Source of the DNA: Pseudescherichia vulneris NBRC 102420
GTDB lineage: Bacteria; Pseudomonadota; Gammaproteobacteria; Enterobacterales; Enterobacteriaceae
Direction: 5' to 3'
Length of the DNA: 64,000 nucleotides
NCBI RefSeq assembly: GCF_000759795.1
Contig: NZ_BBMZ01000008.1
Span: 62,001-126,000 of the forward strand
Translations under genes and position numbers: made by a program
Notes under the pieces: model-generated
Databases searched by the model: none
The model's input: the letters and a program-made list of their open reading frames with translations, nothing else
What the model was told of the DNA's origin: nothing
Part shown: one piece after another, positions 52,431 through 64,000 of the stretch
Position numbering within the stretch: the stretch's first letter is position 1
Layout: every line of letters starts with the position of its first letter

Positions 52431-53666
52431 ATGAAAAGAGCACTACTCGCAGTTGCGCTGGCCGGGGCATTAACCGCAGGTGCGCAGGCACAAACGACGC
52501 CTGAAGGCTATCAGCTACAACAGGTGTTGATCATGAGCCGCCACAACCTGCGCGCGCCGCTGGCAGATAACGGCAGCGTGCTGCAGCAGTCGACGCCGAA
52601 CAAATGGCCTGAGTGGGACGTGCCGGGCGGTCAGCTCACCACCAAGGGCGGGGTGCTTGAAGTCTATATGGGGCACTACATGCGTGAATGGCTGGCGGAG
52701 CAGGGGCTAGTGAAAGCGGGAGAGTGCCCGACGACTGATGCCGTCTATGCCTACGCCAACAGCCTACAGCGCACCGTCGCCACGGCGCAGTTCTTCATTA
52801 CCGGCGCGTTCCCCGGCTGTGACGTGCCGGTCCACCATCAGGACGCGATGGGCACGATGGATCCGACCTTTAATCCCGTCATTACCGACAAGGACGCGGC
52901 GTTCCGTGACAGGGCGGTGCAGGCCATGCAGACCGAGCGTCAGGGGATGCAGCTGGAGGAAAGCTATAAGCTGTTAGCGCAGATCACAGACTATGCCGAC
53001 TCCCCCTCCTGTAAAGAGAAGCAGGTCTGCTCTCTGACCGACCCGAAAGATACCTTCAGCGCCGGGTATGAGAAAGAACCGGGTGTCTCCGGGCCGCTGA
53101 AGGTGGGCAACTCGCTGGTGGATGCCTTCACGCTACAGTATTACGAAGGCTTCCCGATGGATCAGGTTGCCTGGGGGGAGATCAAAACCGACCAGCAGTG
53201 GCGCGTGCTGTCAAAGCTGAAAAACGGCTACCAGGATTCGCTCTTCACCTCTACGGCAGTGGCGCAGAACGTGGCGAAACCGCTGGTGAAGTATATTGAC
53301 AAGGCGCTGGTGACGGACCGGGCCAGCGCACCGAAGGTCACGCTGCTGGTAGGGCATGACTCCAACATCGCCTCGCTGCTGACGGCGCTGGATTTCAAAC
53401 CCTACCAGCTCCATGACCAGTACGAGCGCACGCCGATCGGCGGTAAAATCGTCTTCCAACGTTGGCATGACCAGAGCGCCAACCGCGATCTGATGAAGAT
53501 TGAGTATGTGTATCAAAGCACGGAACAGCTGCGCAATGCCGACGTGCTCACGCTACAGGCACCGGCACAGCGCGTAACGCTGGCGCTGAAAGGCTGTCCG
53601 GTCGATGCGAATGGCTTCTGCCCGGTAGATAAATTCGATGCGGTACTGAACGACGCGGCGAAGTAG
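52431..53666 (+). CDS. agp: Periplasmic glucose-1-phosphatase
   Basis: A histidine acid phosphatase that hydrolyses glucose-1-phosphate (and phytate weakly) in the periplasm. A signal peptide ends near AQAQT. The catalytic motif is RHNLRAP at about residue 37, and the proton donor is in [11 protein letters not shown]. Cysteine pairs in [14 protein letters not shown] and [10 protein letters not shown] are conserved with E. coli Agp. 411 residues, against 413. In E. coli agp maps near wrbA at about 23 min, so the position beside argG is different here. Confidence 0.95.
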   Translation: MKRALLAVALAGALTAGAQAQTTPEGYQLQQVLIMSRHNLRAPLADNGSVLQQSTPNKWPEWDVPGGQLTTKGGVLEVYMGHYMREWLAEQGLVKAGECPTTDAVYAYANSLQRTVATAQFFITGAFPGCDVPVHHQDAMGTMDPTFNPVITDKDAAFRDRAVQAMQTERQGMQLEESYKLLAQITDYADSPSCKEKQVCSLTDPKDTFSAGYEKEPGVSGPLKVGNSLVDAFTLQYYEGFPMDQVAWGEIKTDQQWRVLSKLKNGYQDSLFTSTAVAQNVAKPLVKYIDKALVTDRASAPKVTLLVGHDSNIASLLTALDFKPYQLHDQYERTPIGGKIVFQRWHDQSANRDLMKIEYVYQSTEQLRNADVLTLQAPAQRVTLALKGCPVDANGFCPVDKFDAVLNDAAK

Positions 53667-53684
53667 GATCTAAGCAGGCAGGCA

Positions 53685-53710
53685 TAAAAAAGGGCGCTTA
53701 TGCGCCCTTA
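53685..53710 (-). terminator. argG terminator (bidirectional with agp)
   Basis: AAGGGCGC pairs with GCGCCCTT (53690-53709) with a TTAT loop. The A run at 53685-53691 supplies the T tract for the minus-strand argG transcript. Confidence 0.85.
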
Positions 53711-53726
53711 ATACCTCAATGTGATA

Positions 53727-55503
<1,777 letters not shown>

Positions 55504-55631
55504 CTTTCCCTTAGTGTTCTTTTTCAAATATACTATGAAGACCTTGAGCCTTCGGCGTCACATTTGAAAAAAAGCAGTTGCGAAAGGTTCTCCAGGCCGT
55601 TGTCACGGCTATAGGGTTCAGTTATCTAAAG

Positions 55632-55653
55632 CCTCGATTTATCGGGGTTTTTT
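55632..55653 (+). terminator. Leader terminator before rimP
   Basis: CCTCGAT pairs with ATCGGGG (one G-U pair, 2-base loop) followed by six Ts, between metY and rimP. In E. coli terminators here separate the tRNA transcript from the mRNA and are read through in part. Confidence 0.75.
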
Positions 55654-55711
55654 GTTATCTGACTACAGAATAACTGGGCTTACGCCCTTTTTTTATGTCT
55701 TGGGGGTGGGT

Positions 55712-56164
55712 TTGTCCACATTAGAGCAAAAATTAACAGAGATGATTACCGCACCGGTCGAAGCGCTGGGCTACGAATTGGTAGGTATTGAATTTATCCG
55801 TGGTCGCACATCTACGCTGCGCATCTATATTGATAGTGAAGATGGCATCAATGTTGATGATTGTGCTGATGTCAGCCATCAGGTTAGCGCCGTGATGGAT
55901 GTGGAAGATCCCATTACCGTCGCTTATAACCTGGAAGTCTCCTCACCTGGTCTTGATCGTCCGTTGTTCACAGCCGAACACTACACGCGTTATTTGGGCG
56001 AAGAGGTTACGCTGGTACTGCGTATGGCGGTTCAGAATCGTCGCAAATGGCAGGGCATTATCAAAGGTGTCGATGGCGAGATGATCACCGTTACGGTCGA
56101 AGGTAAAGATGAAGTGTTCGCGCTGAGCAACATTCAGAAAGCGAACCTGGTCCCCCACTTTTAA
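55712..56164 (+). CDS. rimP: Ribosome maturation factor RimP
   Basis: Needed for 30S subunit maturation. The 150-residue protein begins [20 protein letters not shown] after a TTG at 55712, which follows GGGGGTGGG; an ATG frame from 55652 runs through the terminator and is unlikely. The [14 protein letters not shown] segment is the family signature. It heads the mRNA part of the operon, 28 bases before nusA. Confidence 0.95.
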   Translation: MSTLEQKLTEMITAPVEALGYELVGIEFIRGRTSTLRIYIDSEDGINVDDCADVSHQVSAVMDVEDPITVAYNLEVSSPGLDRPLFTAEHYTRYLGEEVTLVLRMAVQNRRKWQGIIKGVDGEMITVTVEGKDEVFALSNIQKANLVPHF

Positions 56165-56192
56165 CAGTCTGGATTGAGGTGAAAGGCCCCCA

Positions 56193-57680
56193 ATGAATAA
56201 AGAAATTTTGGCTGTTGTTGAAGCTGTTTCCAATGAGAAAGCGCTGCCGCGCGAGAAAATTTTTGAAGCGCTGGAAAGTGCGCTGGCTACAGCAACAAAG
56301 AAAAAATATGAGCAAGAGATCGATGTCCGTGTGGAGATCGATCGTAAAAGCGGTGACTTTGATACCTTCCGCCGCTGGGTAGTGGTTGAAGAAGTCACCA
56401 TGCCGACGCGTGAAATCACGCTGGAAGCCGCACGCTACGAAGATGAGAGCCTGAACCCAGGTGACTACGTAGAAGATCAGATTGAGTCTGTGACCTTTGA
56501 CCGTATCACGACGCAGACGGCGAAGCAGGTTATCGTACAGAAGGTACGTGAAGCCGAGCGCGCGCTAGTTGTCGATCAGTTCCGTGAGCACGAAGGTGAG
56601 ATCATCACCGGCGTGGTGAAGAAAGTGAACCGCGACAACATCACTCTGGATCTGGGCAGCAATGCTGAAGCCGTGATCCTGCGTGAAGATATGCTGCCGC
56701 GTGAAAACTTCCGTCCGGGCGACCGTATTCGCGGTGTGCTCTACGCAGTGCGTCCTGAAGCGCGCGGTGCGCAGCTGTTCGTGACCCGTTCCAAACCGGA
56801 AATGCTGATCGAACTGTTCCGCATTGAAGTGCCAGAGATCGGTGAAGAAGTTATCGAGATCAAAGCGGCGGCCCGCGATCCGGGTTCCCGTGCGAAAATC
56901 GCGGTGAAAACCAACGATAAGCGTATCGATCCGGTCGGTGCTTGCGTCGGTATGCGCGGTGCGCGCGTTCAGGCAGTCTCTACCGAGCTGGGCGGCGAGC
57001 GTATCGATATCGTCCTGTGGGATGATAACCCGGCGCAGTTCGTGATCAACGCGATGGCACCGGCAGACGTGGCCTCTATCGTAGTAGATGAAGACAAGCA
57101 CACCATGGATATCGCTGTTGAAGCCGGTAACCTGGCGCAGGCGATTGGCCGTAACGGCCAGAACGTCCGTCTGGCATCACAGCTGAGCGGCTGGGAGCTC
57201 AACGTCATGACCGTTGACGACCTCCAGTCCAAGCATCAGGCGGAAGCCCATGCGGCGATTGATACCTTCACCAAACACCTTGGCATTGACGAAGAGTTTG
57301 CCACCGTGCTGGTTGAAGAAGGGTTCTCAACCCTGGAAGAGCTGGCCTATGTGCCAATGAAAGAGCTGCTGGAAATTGAGGGTCTGGACGAAGAGACCGT
57401 TGAGGCCCTGCGCGAACGCGCGAAAAATGCCCTGACGACCCTGGCCCTGGCGCAGGAAGAGAGCCTTGGTAATAACAAACCGGCTGACGACCTGCTTAAC
57501 CTTGAAGGCCTCGATCGCGAGCTGGCGTTTAAACTGGCTGCTCGTGGTGTTTGTACGCTGGAAGACCTCGCTGACCAGGGCATTGATGACCTAAGCGATA
57601 TCGAAGGGTTAACCGACGAGAAAGCGGGTGAGCTCATCATGGCCGCACGTAATATTTGCTGGTTCGGCGACGAAGCGTAA
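56193..57680 (+). CDS. nusA: Transcription termination/antitermination factor NusA
   Basis: Modulates pausing, termination and antitermination. An N-terminal RNAP-binding domain, S1 domain (about 135-200), two KH domains (with [12 protein letters not shown] and [16 protein letters not shown]) and two C-terminal acidic repeats ([18 protein letters not shown] and [16 protein letters not shown] types) are present. 495 residues, as in E. coli. Confidence 0.98.
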   Translation: MNKEILAVVEAVSNEKALPREKIFEALESALATATKKKYEQEIDVRVEIDRKSGDFDTFRRWVVVEEVTMPTREITLEAARYEDESLNPGDYVEDQIESVTFDRITTQTAKQVIVQKVREAERALVVDQFREHEGEIITGVVKKVNRDNITLDLGSNAEAVILREDMLPRENFRPGDRIRGVLYAVRPEARGAQLFVTRSKPEMLIELFRIEVPEIGEEVIEIKAAARDPGSRAKIAVKTNDKRIDPVGACVGMRGARVQAVSTELGGERIDIVLWDDNPAQFVINAMAPADVASIVVDEDKHTMDIAVEAGNLAQAIGRNGQNVRLASQLSGWELNVMTVDDLQSKHQAEAHAAIDTFTKHLGIDEEFATVLVEEGFSTLEELAYVPMKELLEIEGLDEETVEALRERAKNALTTLALAQEESLGNNKPADDLLNLEGLDRELAFKLAARGVCTLEDLADQGIDDLSDIEGLTDEKAGELIMAARNICWFGDEA

Positions 57681-57704
57681 TAAACTGTAGCAGGAAGGAA
57701 CAGC

Positions 57705-60419
57705 ATGACAGATGTAACCGTAAAAGCGCTGGCCGCTGAGATTCAGACCTCCGTGGACCGCCTGGTACAGCAATTTGCTGATGCAGGGATCCCGAAGGCG
57801 GCTGAAGACTCAGTCACAGCACAAGAGAAACAGACGCTGCTGGCGCACCTGAACCGTGAACACGGTTCGGCGCCGGACAAGCTGACGCTGCAGCGCAAAA
57901 CGCGCAGCACGCTGAATATCCCTGGCACCGGCGGGAAGAGTAAATCGGTGCAGATCGAAGTCCGTAAAAAGCGCACCTTTGTAAAACGCGATCCGCAAGA
58001 GGCTGAACGTCTCGCCGCGGAAGAAGAGGCGAAGCGCGAAGCGGAAGAGAAGGCGAAGCGTGAAGCAGAGGAAGCTGTGAAGCGTGAAGCCGAGGACAAA
58101 GCCAAGCGTGACGCACAAGAGAAAGCGAAGCGTGAAGCCGAAGAAAAAGCGAAACGCGACACCGCTGATACGGCGAAGCGCGACGCTGCGGAAACGAGCA
58201 AAGTGAGCAATCAACCATCTGACGAAATGACCAAAGCTGCCCAGGCTGAAAAAGCACGTCGTGAAGCCGAAGCACAAGAGCTGAAGCGTAAAGCGGAAGA
58301 AGAAGCGCGTCGTAAGCTTGAAGAAGAAGCGCGTCGCGTAGCAGAAGAAGCACGCCGTATGGCGGAAGAAAACGAGAGGAACGGGGTTATCGAACCTGCA
58401 GAAACCGAAGACACCAGCGATTATCACGTAACGACCTCGCAGCATGCTCGCCAGGCTGAAGACGAAAACGATCGCGAAGTAGAAGGCGGCCGTAGCCGCA
58501 CCCGTACCGCTGCGAAAGCTGCCCGTCCTCAGAAGAAGGGCAATAAGCACGCTGAATCCAAAGCTGACCGCGAAGAAGCGCGTGCAGCGGGCCGCGGTGG
58601 TAAAGGTGGCAAGCGTAAAGGTTCCTCTTTACAGCAGGGCTTCCAGAAGCCAGCCCAGGCCGTTAACCGTGACGTTGTGATCGGCGAAACCATCACCGTG
58701 GGCGAGCTGGCAAACAAGATGGCCGTCAAAGGCTCTCAGGTCATCAAAGCGATGATGAAGCTGGGCGCAATGGCCACCATCAACCAAGTCATCGACCAGG
58801 AAACCGCACAGCTGGTTGCCGAAGAGATGGGCCACAAAGTTATCCTGCGTCGTGAAAACGAGCTGGAAGAAGCGGTAATGAGCGACCGTGACACGGGCGC
58901 AGCGGCTGAGCCGCGTGCACCGGTTGTGACCATCATGGGTCACGTTGACCACGGTAAAACCTCCCTGCTGGACTACATTCGTTCAACGAAAGTGGCCTCC
59001 GGCGAAGCGGGCGGCATTACCCAGCACATCGGTGCATACCACGTTGAAACTGACAACGGTATGATCACCTTCCTGGATACCCCAGGTCACGCCGCGTTTA
59101 CCTCTATGCGTGCTCGTGGTGCGCAGGCAACGGATATCGTTGTTCTGGTTGTTGCAGCAGATGACGGCGTGATGCCGCAGACCATCGAAGCTATCCAGCA
59201 CGCGAAAGCGGCGCAGGTTCCGCTGGTGGTTGCGGTAAACAAAATCGATAAGCCAGAAGCTGACATGGACCGCGTTAAGAACGAACTCTCCCAGTACGGC
59301 GTTATGCCGGAAGAGTGGGGCGGCGAATCTCAGTTCATTCCTGTGTCGGCGAAAGCGGGTACCGGTATTGATGACCTGCTGAACGCCATCCTGCTGCAGG
59401 CTGAAGTTCTTGAGCTGAAAGCGGTACGTAAAGGCATGGCGAGCGGTGCAGTGATCGAATCCTTCCTGGATAAAGGTCGTGGTCCGGTTGCTACCGTGCT
59501 GGTTCGTGAAGGTACCCTGAATAAGGGCGACATCGTTCTGTGTGGCTTCGAATATGGCCGCGTGCGTGCGATGCGTAACGAACTGGGCCAGGAAGTGCTG
59601 GAAGCGGGTCCGTCTATTCCGGTTGAGATCCTCGGCCTCTCCGGCGTGCCGGCTGCGGGTGACGAAGTGACCGTGGTTCGTGACGAGAAGAAAGCGCGTG
59701 AAGTTGCGCTGTACCGTCAGGGCAAATTCCGTGAAGTTAAACTGGCGCGCCAGCAGAAATCCAAACTCGAGAACATGTTTGCTAACATGACCGAGGGCGA
59801 AGTTCACGAAGTGAACGTTGTGCTGAAAGCTGACGTACAGGGCTCTGTGGAAGCGATCTCCGACTCCTTGCTGAAACTGTCTACTGACGAAGTTAAAGTG
59901 AAGATCATCGGTTCTGGCGTAGGTGGTATCACCGAAACCGACGCGACCCTGGCTGCGGCGTCCAACGCCATCCTGGTTGGCTTCAACGTCCGTGCTGACG
60001 CCTCCGCGCGTAAAGTTATCGACGCTGAGAGCCTGGATCTGCGTTACTACTCCGTCATCTATCATCTGATCGACGAAGTGAAAGCAGCGATGAGCGGCAT
60101 GCTGTCGCCTGAGCTGAAACAGCAGATCATTGGTCTGGCTGAAGTACGTGACGTGTTCAAATCACCGAAATTCGGCGCTATCGCAGGCTGTATGGTTACC
60201 GAAGGCACGATTAAACGTCACAACCCAATCCGCGTTCTGCGTGACAACGTGGTTATCTACGAAGGCGAGCTGGAGTCCCTGCGCCGCTTCAAAGATGACG
60301 TTAACGAAGTCCGTAACGGTATGGAATGTGGTATCGGCGTGAAGAACTACAACGACGTTCGCGTTGGCGATATGATCGAAGTGTTCGAGATCATCGAGAT
60401 CAAACGTAGCATCGAGTGA
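57705..60419 (+). CDS. infB: Translation initiation factor IF-2
   Basis: The GTPase that brings fMet-tRNA to the 30S subunit. The G domain has [20 protein letters not shown] and NKIDKPE. A long charged N-terminal region holds imperfect AKREAEEK-type repeats (about residues 100-165) predicted as a helix or coiled coil. 904 residues against 890 in E. coli, the difference being in this repeat region. In-frame internal starts equivalent to IF2-beta (GTG at 58203, codon 167) and IF2-gamma (ATG, codon 175) are conserved. Confidence 0.98.
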   Translation: MTDVTVKALAAEIQTSVDRLVQQFADAGIPKAAEDSVTAQEKQTLLAHLNREHGSAPDKLTLQRKTRSTLNIPGTGGKSKSVQIEVRKKRTFVKRDPQEAERLAAEEEAKREAEEKAKREAEEAVKREAEDKAKRDAQEKAKREAEEKAKRDTADTAKRDAAETSKVSNQPSDEMTKAAQAEKARREAEAQELKRKAEEEARRKLEEEARRVAEEARRMAEENERNGVIEPAETEDTSDYHVTTSQHARQAEDENDREVEGGRSRTRTAAKAARPQKKGNKHAESKADREEARAAGRGGKGGKRKGSSLQQGFQKPAQAVNRDVVIGETITVGELANKMAVKGSQVIKAMMKLGAMATINQVIDQETAQLVAEEMGHKVILRRENELEEAVMSDRDTGAAAEPRAPVVTIMGHVDHGKTSLLDYIRSTKVASGEAGGITQHIGAYHVETDNGMITFLDTPGHAAFTSMRARGAQATDIVVLVVAADDGVMPQTIEAIQHAKAAQVPLVVAVNKIDKPEADMDRVKNELSQYGVMPEEWGGESQFIPVSAKAGTGIDDLLNAILLQAEVLELKAVRKGMASGAVIESFLDKGRGPVATVLVREGTLNKGDIVLCGFEYGRVRAMRNELGQEVLEAGPSIPVEILGLSGVPAAGDEVTVVRDEKKAREVALYRQGKFREVKLARQQKSKLENMFANMTEGEVHEVNVVLKADVQGSVEAISDSLLKLSTDEVKVKIIGSGVGGITETDATLAAASNAILVGFNVRADASARKVIDAESLDLRYYSVIYHLIDEVKAAMSGMLSPELKQQIIGLAEVRDVFKSPKFGAIAGCMVTEGTIKRHNPIRVLRDNVVIYEGELESLRRFKDDVNEVRNGMECGIGVKNYNDVRVGDMIEVFEIIEIKRSIE

Positions 60420-60421
60420 TT

Positions 60422-60451
60422 GTAGGCCGGGATCGCCTCGCGTCACCCGGC
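60422..60451. repeat. REP-like palindrome
   Basis: GTAGGCCGGGATCGCC and the CACCCGGC half form a REP-type unit two bases after the infB stop, similar to the element at 12635. Confidence 0.7.
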
Positions 60452-60460
60452 AATCATATT

Positions 60461-60486
60461 AAAAGGGGCTAATGGCCCCTTTTTTG
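60461..60486 (+). terminator. Intra-operon terminator after infB
   Basis: AAAAGGGGC pairs with GCCCCTTTT and is followed by more Ts, just before rbfA. Because rbfA-truB normally belong to the same operon, read-through is likely. Confidence 0.75.
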
Positions 60487-60501
60487 TCTGGAGAATTTAT
60501 T

Positions 60502-60903
60502 ATGGCGAAAGAATTTGGTCGCCCGCAGCGCGTGGCCCAGGAGATGCAGAAAGAGATTGCAATGATCCTGCAGCGCGAAATCAAAGATCCGCGTCTGGGC
60601 ATGATGACCACCGTTTCCGGTGTCGAAATGTCCCGCGATCTGGCCTATGCCAAAGTGTTTGTTACCTTCCTGAACGACAAAGATGAAGACGCCGTGAAAG
60701 CGGGCCTCAAAGCGTTGCAGGAAGCATCTGGCTTTATCCGCTCGCTGCTTGGCAAAGCCATGCGCCTGCGTATCGTGCCGGAGCTGACCTTCTTCTACGA
60801 CAACTCGCTGGTCGAGGGGATGCGCATGTCTAACCTGGTGACCAACGTGGTGCGACAGGACGATGAGCGTCGCGTCAACCCGGACGACAGCAAGGAGGAC
60901 TGA
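60502..60903 (+). CDS. rbfA: Ribosome-binding factor A
   Basis: A KH-like 30S maturation factor required for growth in the cold. The ATG at 60502 after GGAG gives 133 residues ([19 protein letters not shown]...), as in E. coli; the longer frame starts inside the terminator. Its stop overlaps the truB start (TGATG). Confidence 0.96.
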   Translation: MAKEFGRPQRVAQEMQKEIAMILQREIKDPRLGMMTTVSGVEMSRDLAYAKVFVTFLNDKDEDAVKAGLKALQEASGFIRSLLGKAMRLRIVPELTFFYDNSLVEGMRMSNLVTNVVRQDDERRVNPDDSKED

Positions 60904-61850
60904 TGAGTCGTCCTCGTCGTCGCGGTCGCGACGTGCACGGCGTGCTGCTGCTGGATAAGCCCCAGGGGATGTCCAGCAACGCCGTGCTGCAAAAAGTAAA
61001 GCGCCTCTATAACGCCAACCGTGCCGGGCACACCGGCGCGCTGGATCCGCTGGCGACCGGCATGCTGCCGATCTGCCTGGGCGAGGCGACAAAGTTTTCC
61101 CAGTACCTGCTGGACTCCGATAAACGCTACCGGGTGGTTGCTCGCCTCGGCCAGCGCACCGATACCTCTGATGCGGACGGTGAGATTGTTGAAGAGCGTC
61201 CGGTGACCTTTAGTGCGGAACAGCTTGCTGACGCGCTGGAAAGTTTTCGTGGCGACACGATGCAGGTCCCGTCGATGTACTCGGCGCTGAAGTACCAGGG
61301 CAAAAAGCTCTATGAGTACGCGCGTCAGGGCATTGAGGTGCCGCGTGAAGCCCGGCCCATTACCGTCTACGAGCTGCTGTTTATTCGCCACGAAGGCAAC
61401 GAGTTGGAGCTGGAAGTACACTGCTCGAAAGGCACCTATATCCGAACTATCATTGACGATCTCGGTGAGAAGCTGGGCTGCGGCGCGCACGTGACCTTCC
61501 TGCGTCGCCTGGCCGTCAGCACCTATCCGGTGGATCGCATGGTGACCCTGGAGCAGCTGCACGCGCTGATCGAACAGGCTGAACAGCAAGAAAGACCTGC
61601 AGCGCAGCTGCTGGATCCGCTGCTGATGCCGATGGATAGCCCGGCTGCGGACTTCCCGCTGGTCAATCTGCCGCTGACCTCGTCGGTCTACTTCAAGAAC
61701 GGTAATCCGGTACGAACCACGGGCGCGCCGCTGAACGGGCTAGTGCGCGTGACGGAAGGTGACGAAGGCAAGTTTATCGGCATGGGCGAGATTGACGATG
61801 AGGGCCGCGTTGCCCCGCGTCGACTTGTCGTAGAGTATCCGGCGGCATAA
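60903..61850 (+). CDS. truB: tRNA pseudouridine-55 synthase TruB
   Basis: Makes the universal pseudouridine 55 in the T-loop of tRNAs and acts as a tRNA chaperone. Catalytic Asp48 lies in [12 protein letters not shown]. The C-terminal PUA-type domain is present. 315 residues, one more than E. coli. Confidence 0.97.
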   Translation: MSRPRRRGRDVHGVLLLDKPQGMSSNAVLQKVKRLYNANRAGHTGALDPLATGMLPICLGEATKFSQYLLDSDKRYRVVARLGQRTDTSDADGEIVEERPVTFSAEQLADALESFRGDTMQVPSMYSALKYQGKKLYEYARQGIEVPREARPITVYELLFIRHEGNELELEVHCSKGTYIRTIIDDLGEKLGCGAHVTFLRRLAVSTYPVDRMVTLEQLHALIEQAEQQERPAAQLLDPLLMPMDSPAADFPLVNLPLTSSVYFKNGNPVRTTGAPLNGLVRVTEGDEGKFIGMGEIDDEGRVAPRRLVVEYPAA

Positions 61851-61864
61851 GCTTATGCAGCTAC

Positions 61865-61894
61865 CTTGCGATAACAGGGTACTGCGAGTAGAAT
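61865..61894 (+). promoter_or_regulatory. rpsO promoter
   Basis: TTGCGA (61865-61870), 18-base spacer, TAGAAT (61889-61894), about 110 bases upstream of rpsO; the leader is the expected site of S15 autoregulation. Confidence 0.6.
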
Positions 61895-61957
61895 ATTGCG
61901 GCTTAACGTCGCGTTAGCTGTGTAACAGCGAACGGGCGTTACATCTGGGATCGCTGA

Positions 61958-62272
<315 letters not shown>

Positions 62273-62290
62273 GTCTGGCGAGTTTCAGAG

Positions 62291-62316
62291 AAAGGGGCCT
62301 TGATGGCCCCTTTTTT
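62291..62316 (+). terminator. rpsO terminator
   Basis: AAAGGGGCC pairs with GGCCCCTTT, with six Ts in the tail, 18 bases after the rpsO stop. Confidence 0.9.
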
Positions 62317-62392
62317 CAACCAGACGGCAGCAATTCACTCTAAACTATTGTATTGTTGCTTTGAATGATCTTCGTTGCAGAGGTTCGCGCGG

Positions 62393-62434
62393 CTAATGAG
62401 AGACTTCACCCAGGGGGGTGTTGGTTGTCATTAG
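62393..62434 (+). promoter_or_regulatory. pnp leader stem (RNase III-type autoregulation)
   Basis: CTAATGA (62393-62399) pairs with TCATTAG (62428-62434), and the interior (CACCC with GGGTG) continues the stem. In E. coli this pnp leader stem is cut by RNase III, and PNPase then represses its own mRNA. Confidence 0.75.
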
Positions 62435-62515
62435 TCGCGAGGATGCACTGAGGATCGGGTTTAACGTCAGCACGCCGCAAGGTGTGCTGTCAAACATTTA
62501 AGAAAGGGTAAAATT

Positions 62516-64000
62516 TTGCTTAATCCGATCATTCGTAAATTCCAGTACGGTCAGCATACCGTAACCCTGGAAACCGGCATGATGGCCCGTCAGGCGACGG
62601 CTGCCGTTATGGTAAGCATGGACGACACCGCGGTCTTCGTTACCGTTGTAGGCCAGAAAAAGGCCAAGCCGGGTCAGGACTTCTTCCCGTTGACCGTTAA
62701 CTACCAGGAGCGTACCTACGCTGCCGGTAAAATCCCGGGTGGCTTCTTCCGTCGTGAAGGCCGTCCAAGCGAAGGCGAAACCCTGATCGCGCGTCTGATT
62801 GACCGCCCGGTTCGCCCGCTGTTCCCGGAAGGCTTCGTTAACGAAGTGCAGGTTATCGCTACCGTCGTTTCCGTTAACCCGCAGGTTAACCCAGACATCG
62901 TGGCGATGATTGGCGCCTCCGCAGCCCTCTCCCTCTCCGGTATTCCGTTCAACGGCCCAATCGGCTCGGCGCGTGTGGGTTACATCAACGACCAGTACGT
63001 TCTGAACCCGACTCAGGACGAGCTGAAAGAGAGCAAGTTGGACCTGGTGGTTGCCGGTACCGAAGCCGCCGTGCTGATGGTTGAATCCGAAGCGGAACTG
63101 CTGAGCGAAGACCAGATGCTGGGCGCCGTGGTATTTGGCCACGAGCAGCAGCAGATCGTCATCCAGAACATCAACGACCTGGTGAAAGAAGCCGGTAAAC
63201 CGCGTTGGGACTGGCAGCCGGAAGTGGTTGACGCAGCGCTGAACGCACGCGTTGCTGCCCTGGCAGAATCCCGTCTGAGCGATGCTTACCGCATCACCGA
63301 CAAGCAGGAACGTTACACTCAGGTTGACGCGATCAAATCTGAAACTATCGCTACCCTGGTTGCTGAAGACGAGTCTCTGGACGCTAACGAGCTGGGCGAC
63401 ATTCTGCACGCCATCGAGAAAAACGTGGTGCGTAGCCGCGTGCTGGCAGGCGAGCCGCGTATCGACGGTCGTGAAAAAGATATGATCCGTGGTCTGGACG
63501 TGCGTACTGGCGTGCTGCCGCGTACTCACGGCTCCGCGCTGTTCACCCGTGGCGAAACGCAGGCGCTGGTTACCGCGACCCTGGGTACCGCACGTGACGC
63601 GCAGAACATCGACGAGCTGATGGGCGATCGTACCGACAGCTTCCTGTTCCACTATAACTTCCCTCCGTACTCCGTTGGTGAAACCGGTATGGTGGGCTCG
63701 CCGAAGCGTCGTGAAATTGGTCACGGTCGTCTGGCGAAGCGCGGCGTGCTGGCAGTGATGCCAGACACCGAGAAATTCCCGTACACCGTACGTGTGGTTT
63801 CTGAAATCACCGAATCCAACGGCTCCTCCTCCATGGCTTCCGTGTGTGGCGCGTCGCTGGCACTGATGGACGCGGGTGTGCCGATCAAAGCCGCCGTGGC
63901 AGGTATCGCAATGGGTCTGGTGAAAGAGGGCGACAACTTTGTTGTGCTGTCCGACATCCTGGGCGACGAAGATCACCTGGGTGATATGGACTTCAAAGTC
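62516..64000 (+). CDS. pnp: Polynucleotide phosphorylase (5' part, cut by window end)
   Basis: The 3'-5' phosphorolytic exoribonuclease of the RNA degradosome. It starts at a TTG (62516) after AAGAAAGGG, reading [20 protein letters not shown], as in E. coli. The window includes 495 of about 711 codons: the first RNase PH domain, the helical linker and much of the second domain. The KH and S1 domains lie beyond the edge. The frame is open to the last base. A 492-codon frame on the opposite strand is a shadow. Confidence 0.97.
   Translation, partial: MLNPIIRKFQYGQHTVTLETGMMARQATAAVMVSMDDTAVFVTVVGQKKAKPGQDFFPLTVNYQERTYAAGKIPGGFFRREGRPSEGETLIARLIDRPVRPLFPEGFVNEVQVIATVVSVNPQVNPDIVAMIGASAALSLSGIPFNGPIGSARVGYINDQYVLNPTQDELKESKLDLVVAGTEAAVLMVESEAELLSEDQMLGAVVFGHEQQQIVIQNINDLVKEAGKPRWDWQPEVVDAALNARVAALAESRLSDAYRITDKQERYTQVDAIKSETIATLVAEDESLDANELGDILHAIEKNVVRSRVLAGEPRIDGREKDMIRGLDVRTGVLPRTHGSALFTRGETQALVTATLGTARDAQNIDELMGDRTDSFLFHYNFPPYSVGETGMVGSPKRREIGHGRLAKRGVLAVMPDTEKFPYTVRVVSEITESNGSSSMASVCGASLALMDAGVPIKAAVAGIAMGLVKEGDNFVVLSDILGDEDHLGDMDFKV

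Noticed and set aside
58005-58400. Tandem DNA repeat in infB as a mobile or satellite element
   Set aside because: The periodicity comes from the charged helical repeats of the IF-2 N-terminal domain and lies in frame within a normal gene.
58983-60065. 360-codon open frame antisense to infB
   Set aside because: It mirrors the conserved IF-2 G and C domains and has no recognisable domain of its own.
62498-63976. 492-codon open frame antisense to pnp
   Set aside because: The plus strand encodes PNPase throughout. The antisense translation is rich in His, Gln, Arg and Val, lacks motifs, and reflects codon bias of the sense gene.

Overview
The window is a chromosomal segment of an Enterobacteriaceae bacterium. 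Nearly all of its proteins match the E. coli K-12 products in length and sequence as I remember them, and the gene order follows the E. coli gltBD-to-pnp region (about 69-71 min). Details suggest a relative in the Enterobacter/Klebsiella/Citrobacter group rather than E. coli itself: agp sits beside argG, yhbX is absent, and a pilus operon interrupts glmM-secG. The species cannot be fixed from sequence reading alone.

Layout, left to right. 1-350: a GC-rich palindromic element, probably a dispersed repeat, and the gltD terminator. 356-6244 (-): gltD and gltB, glutamate synthase, with a long regulatory region upstream. 6916-12487: yhcC, arcB, the antisense sRNA gene arcZ, elbB, mtgA and yrbL. 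12677-20583 (-): the nitrogen-PTS/sigma-54 cluster (rpoN-hpf-ptsN-rapZ-npr) continuous with the LPS genes kdsD-kdsC-lptC-lptA-lptB and yrbG. 20807-25603 (+): the mlaFEDCB phospholipid-transport operon, ibaG and murA. 25668-27136 (-): sfsB and ispB. 27397-37976: rplU-rpmA-yhbE-obgE, dacB, greA, yhbY, rlmE-ftsH and folP-glmM.

38130-49640 (+) is the main accessory feature: a compact twelve-gene type IVb pilus operon inserted between glmM and secG. Its order is major pilin, large minor pilin, TcpQ-like protein, secretin lipoprotein, bitopic TcpR-like protein, TcpD-like protein, TcpS-like periplasmic protein, assembly ATPase, TcpE/GspF-like platform protein, secreted protein, prepilin peptidase and M23 endopeptidase. 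This reproduces the order of the TCP (Vibrio cholerae) and CFA/III-Longus (ETEC) operons, including a secreted protein at the tcpF/cofJ position. It lacks an obvious regulator or retraction ATPase and ends with a peptidoglycan hydrolase. The genes look more AT-rich than their neighbours, consistent with horizontal acquisition.

49873-53666: secG, tRNA-Leu(GAG), then a second variable block: a PphA/B-type phosphatase, a divergent SDR oxidoreductase/HxlR regulator pair sharing a perfect inverted repeat, and agp. 53727-64000: argG (-), then the metY-rimP-nusA-infB-rbfA-truB-rpsO-pnp transcription/translation superoperon. pnp is cut by the window end.
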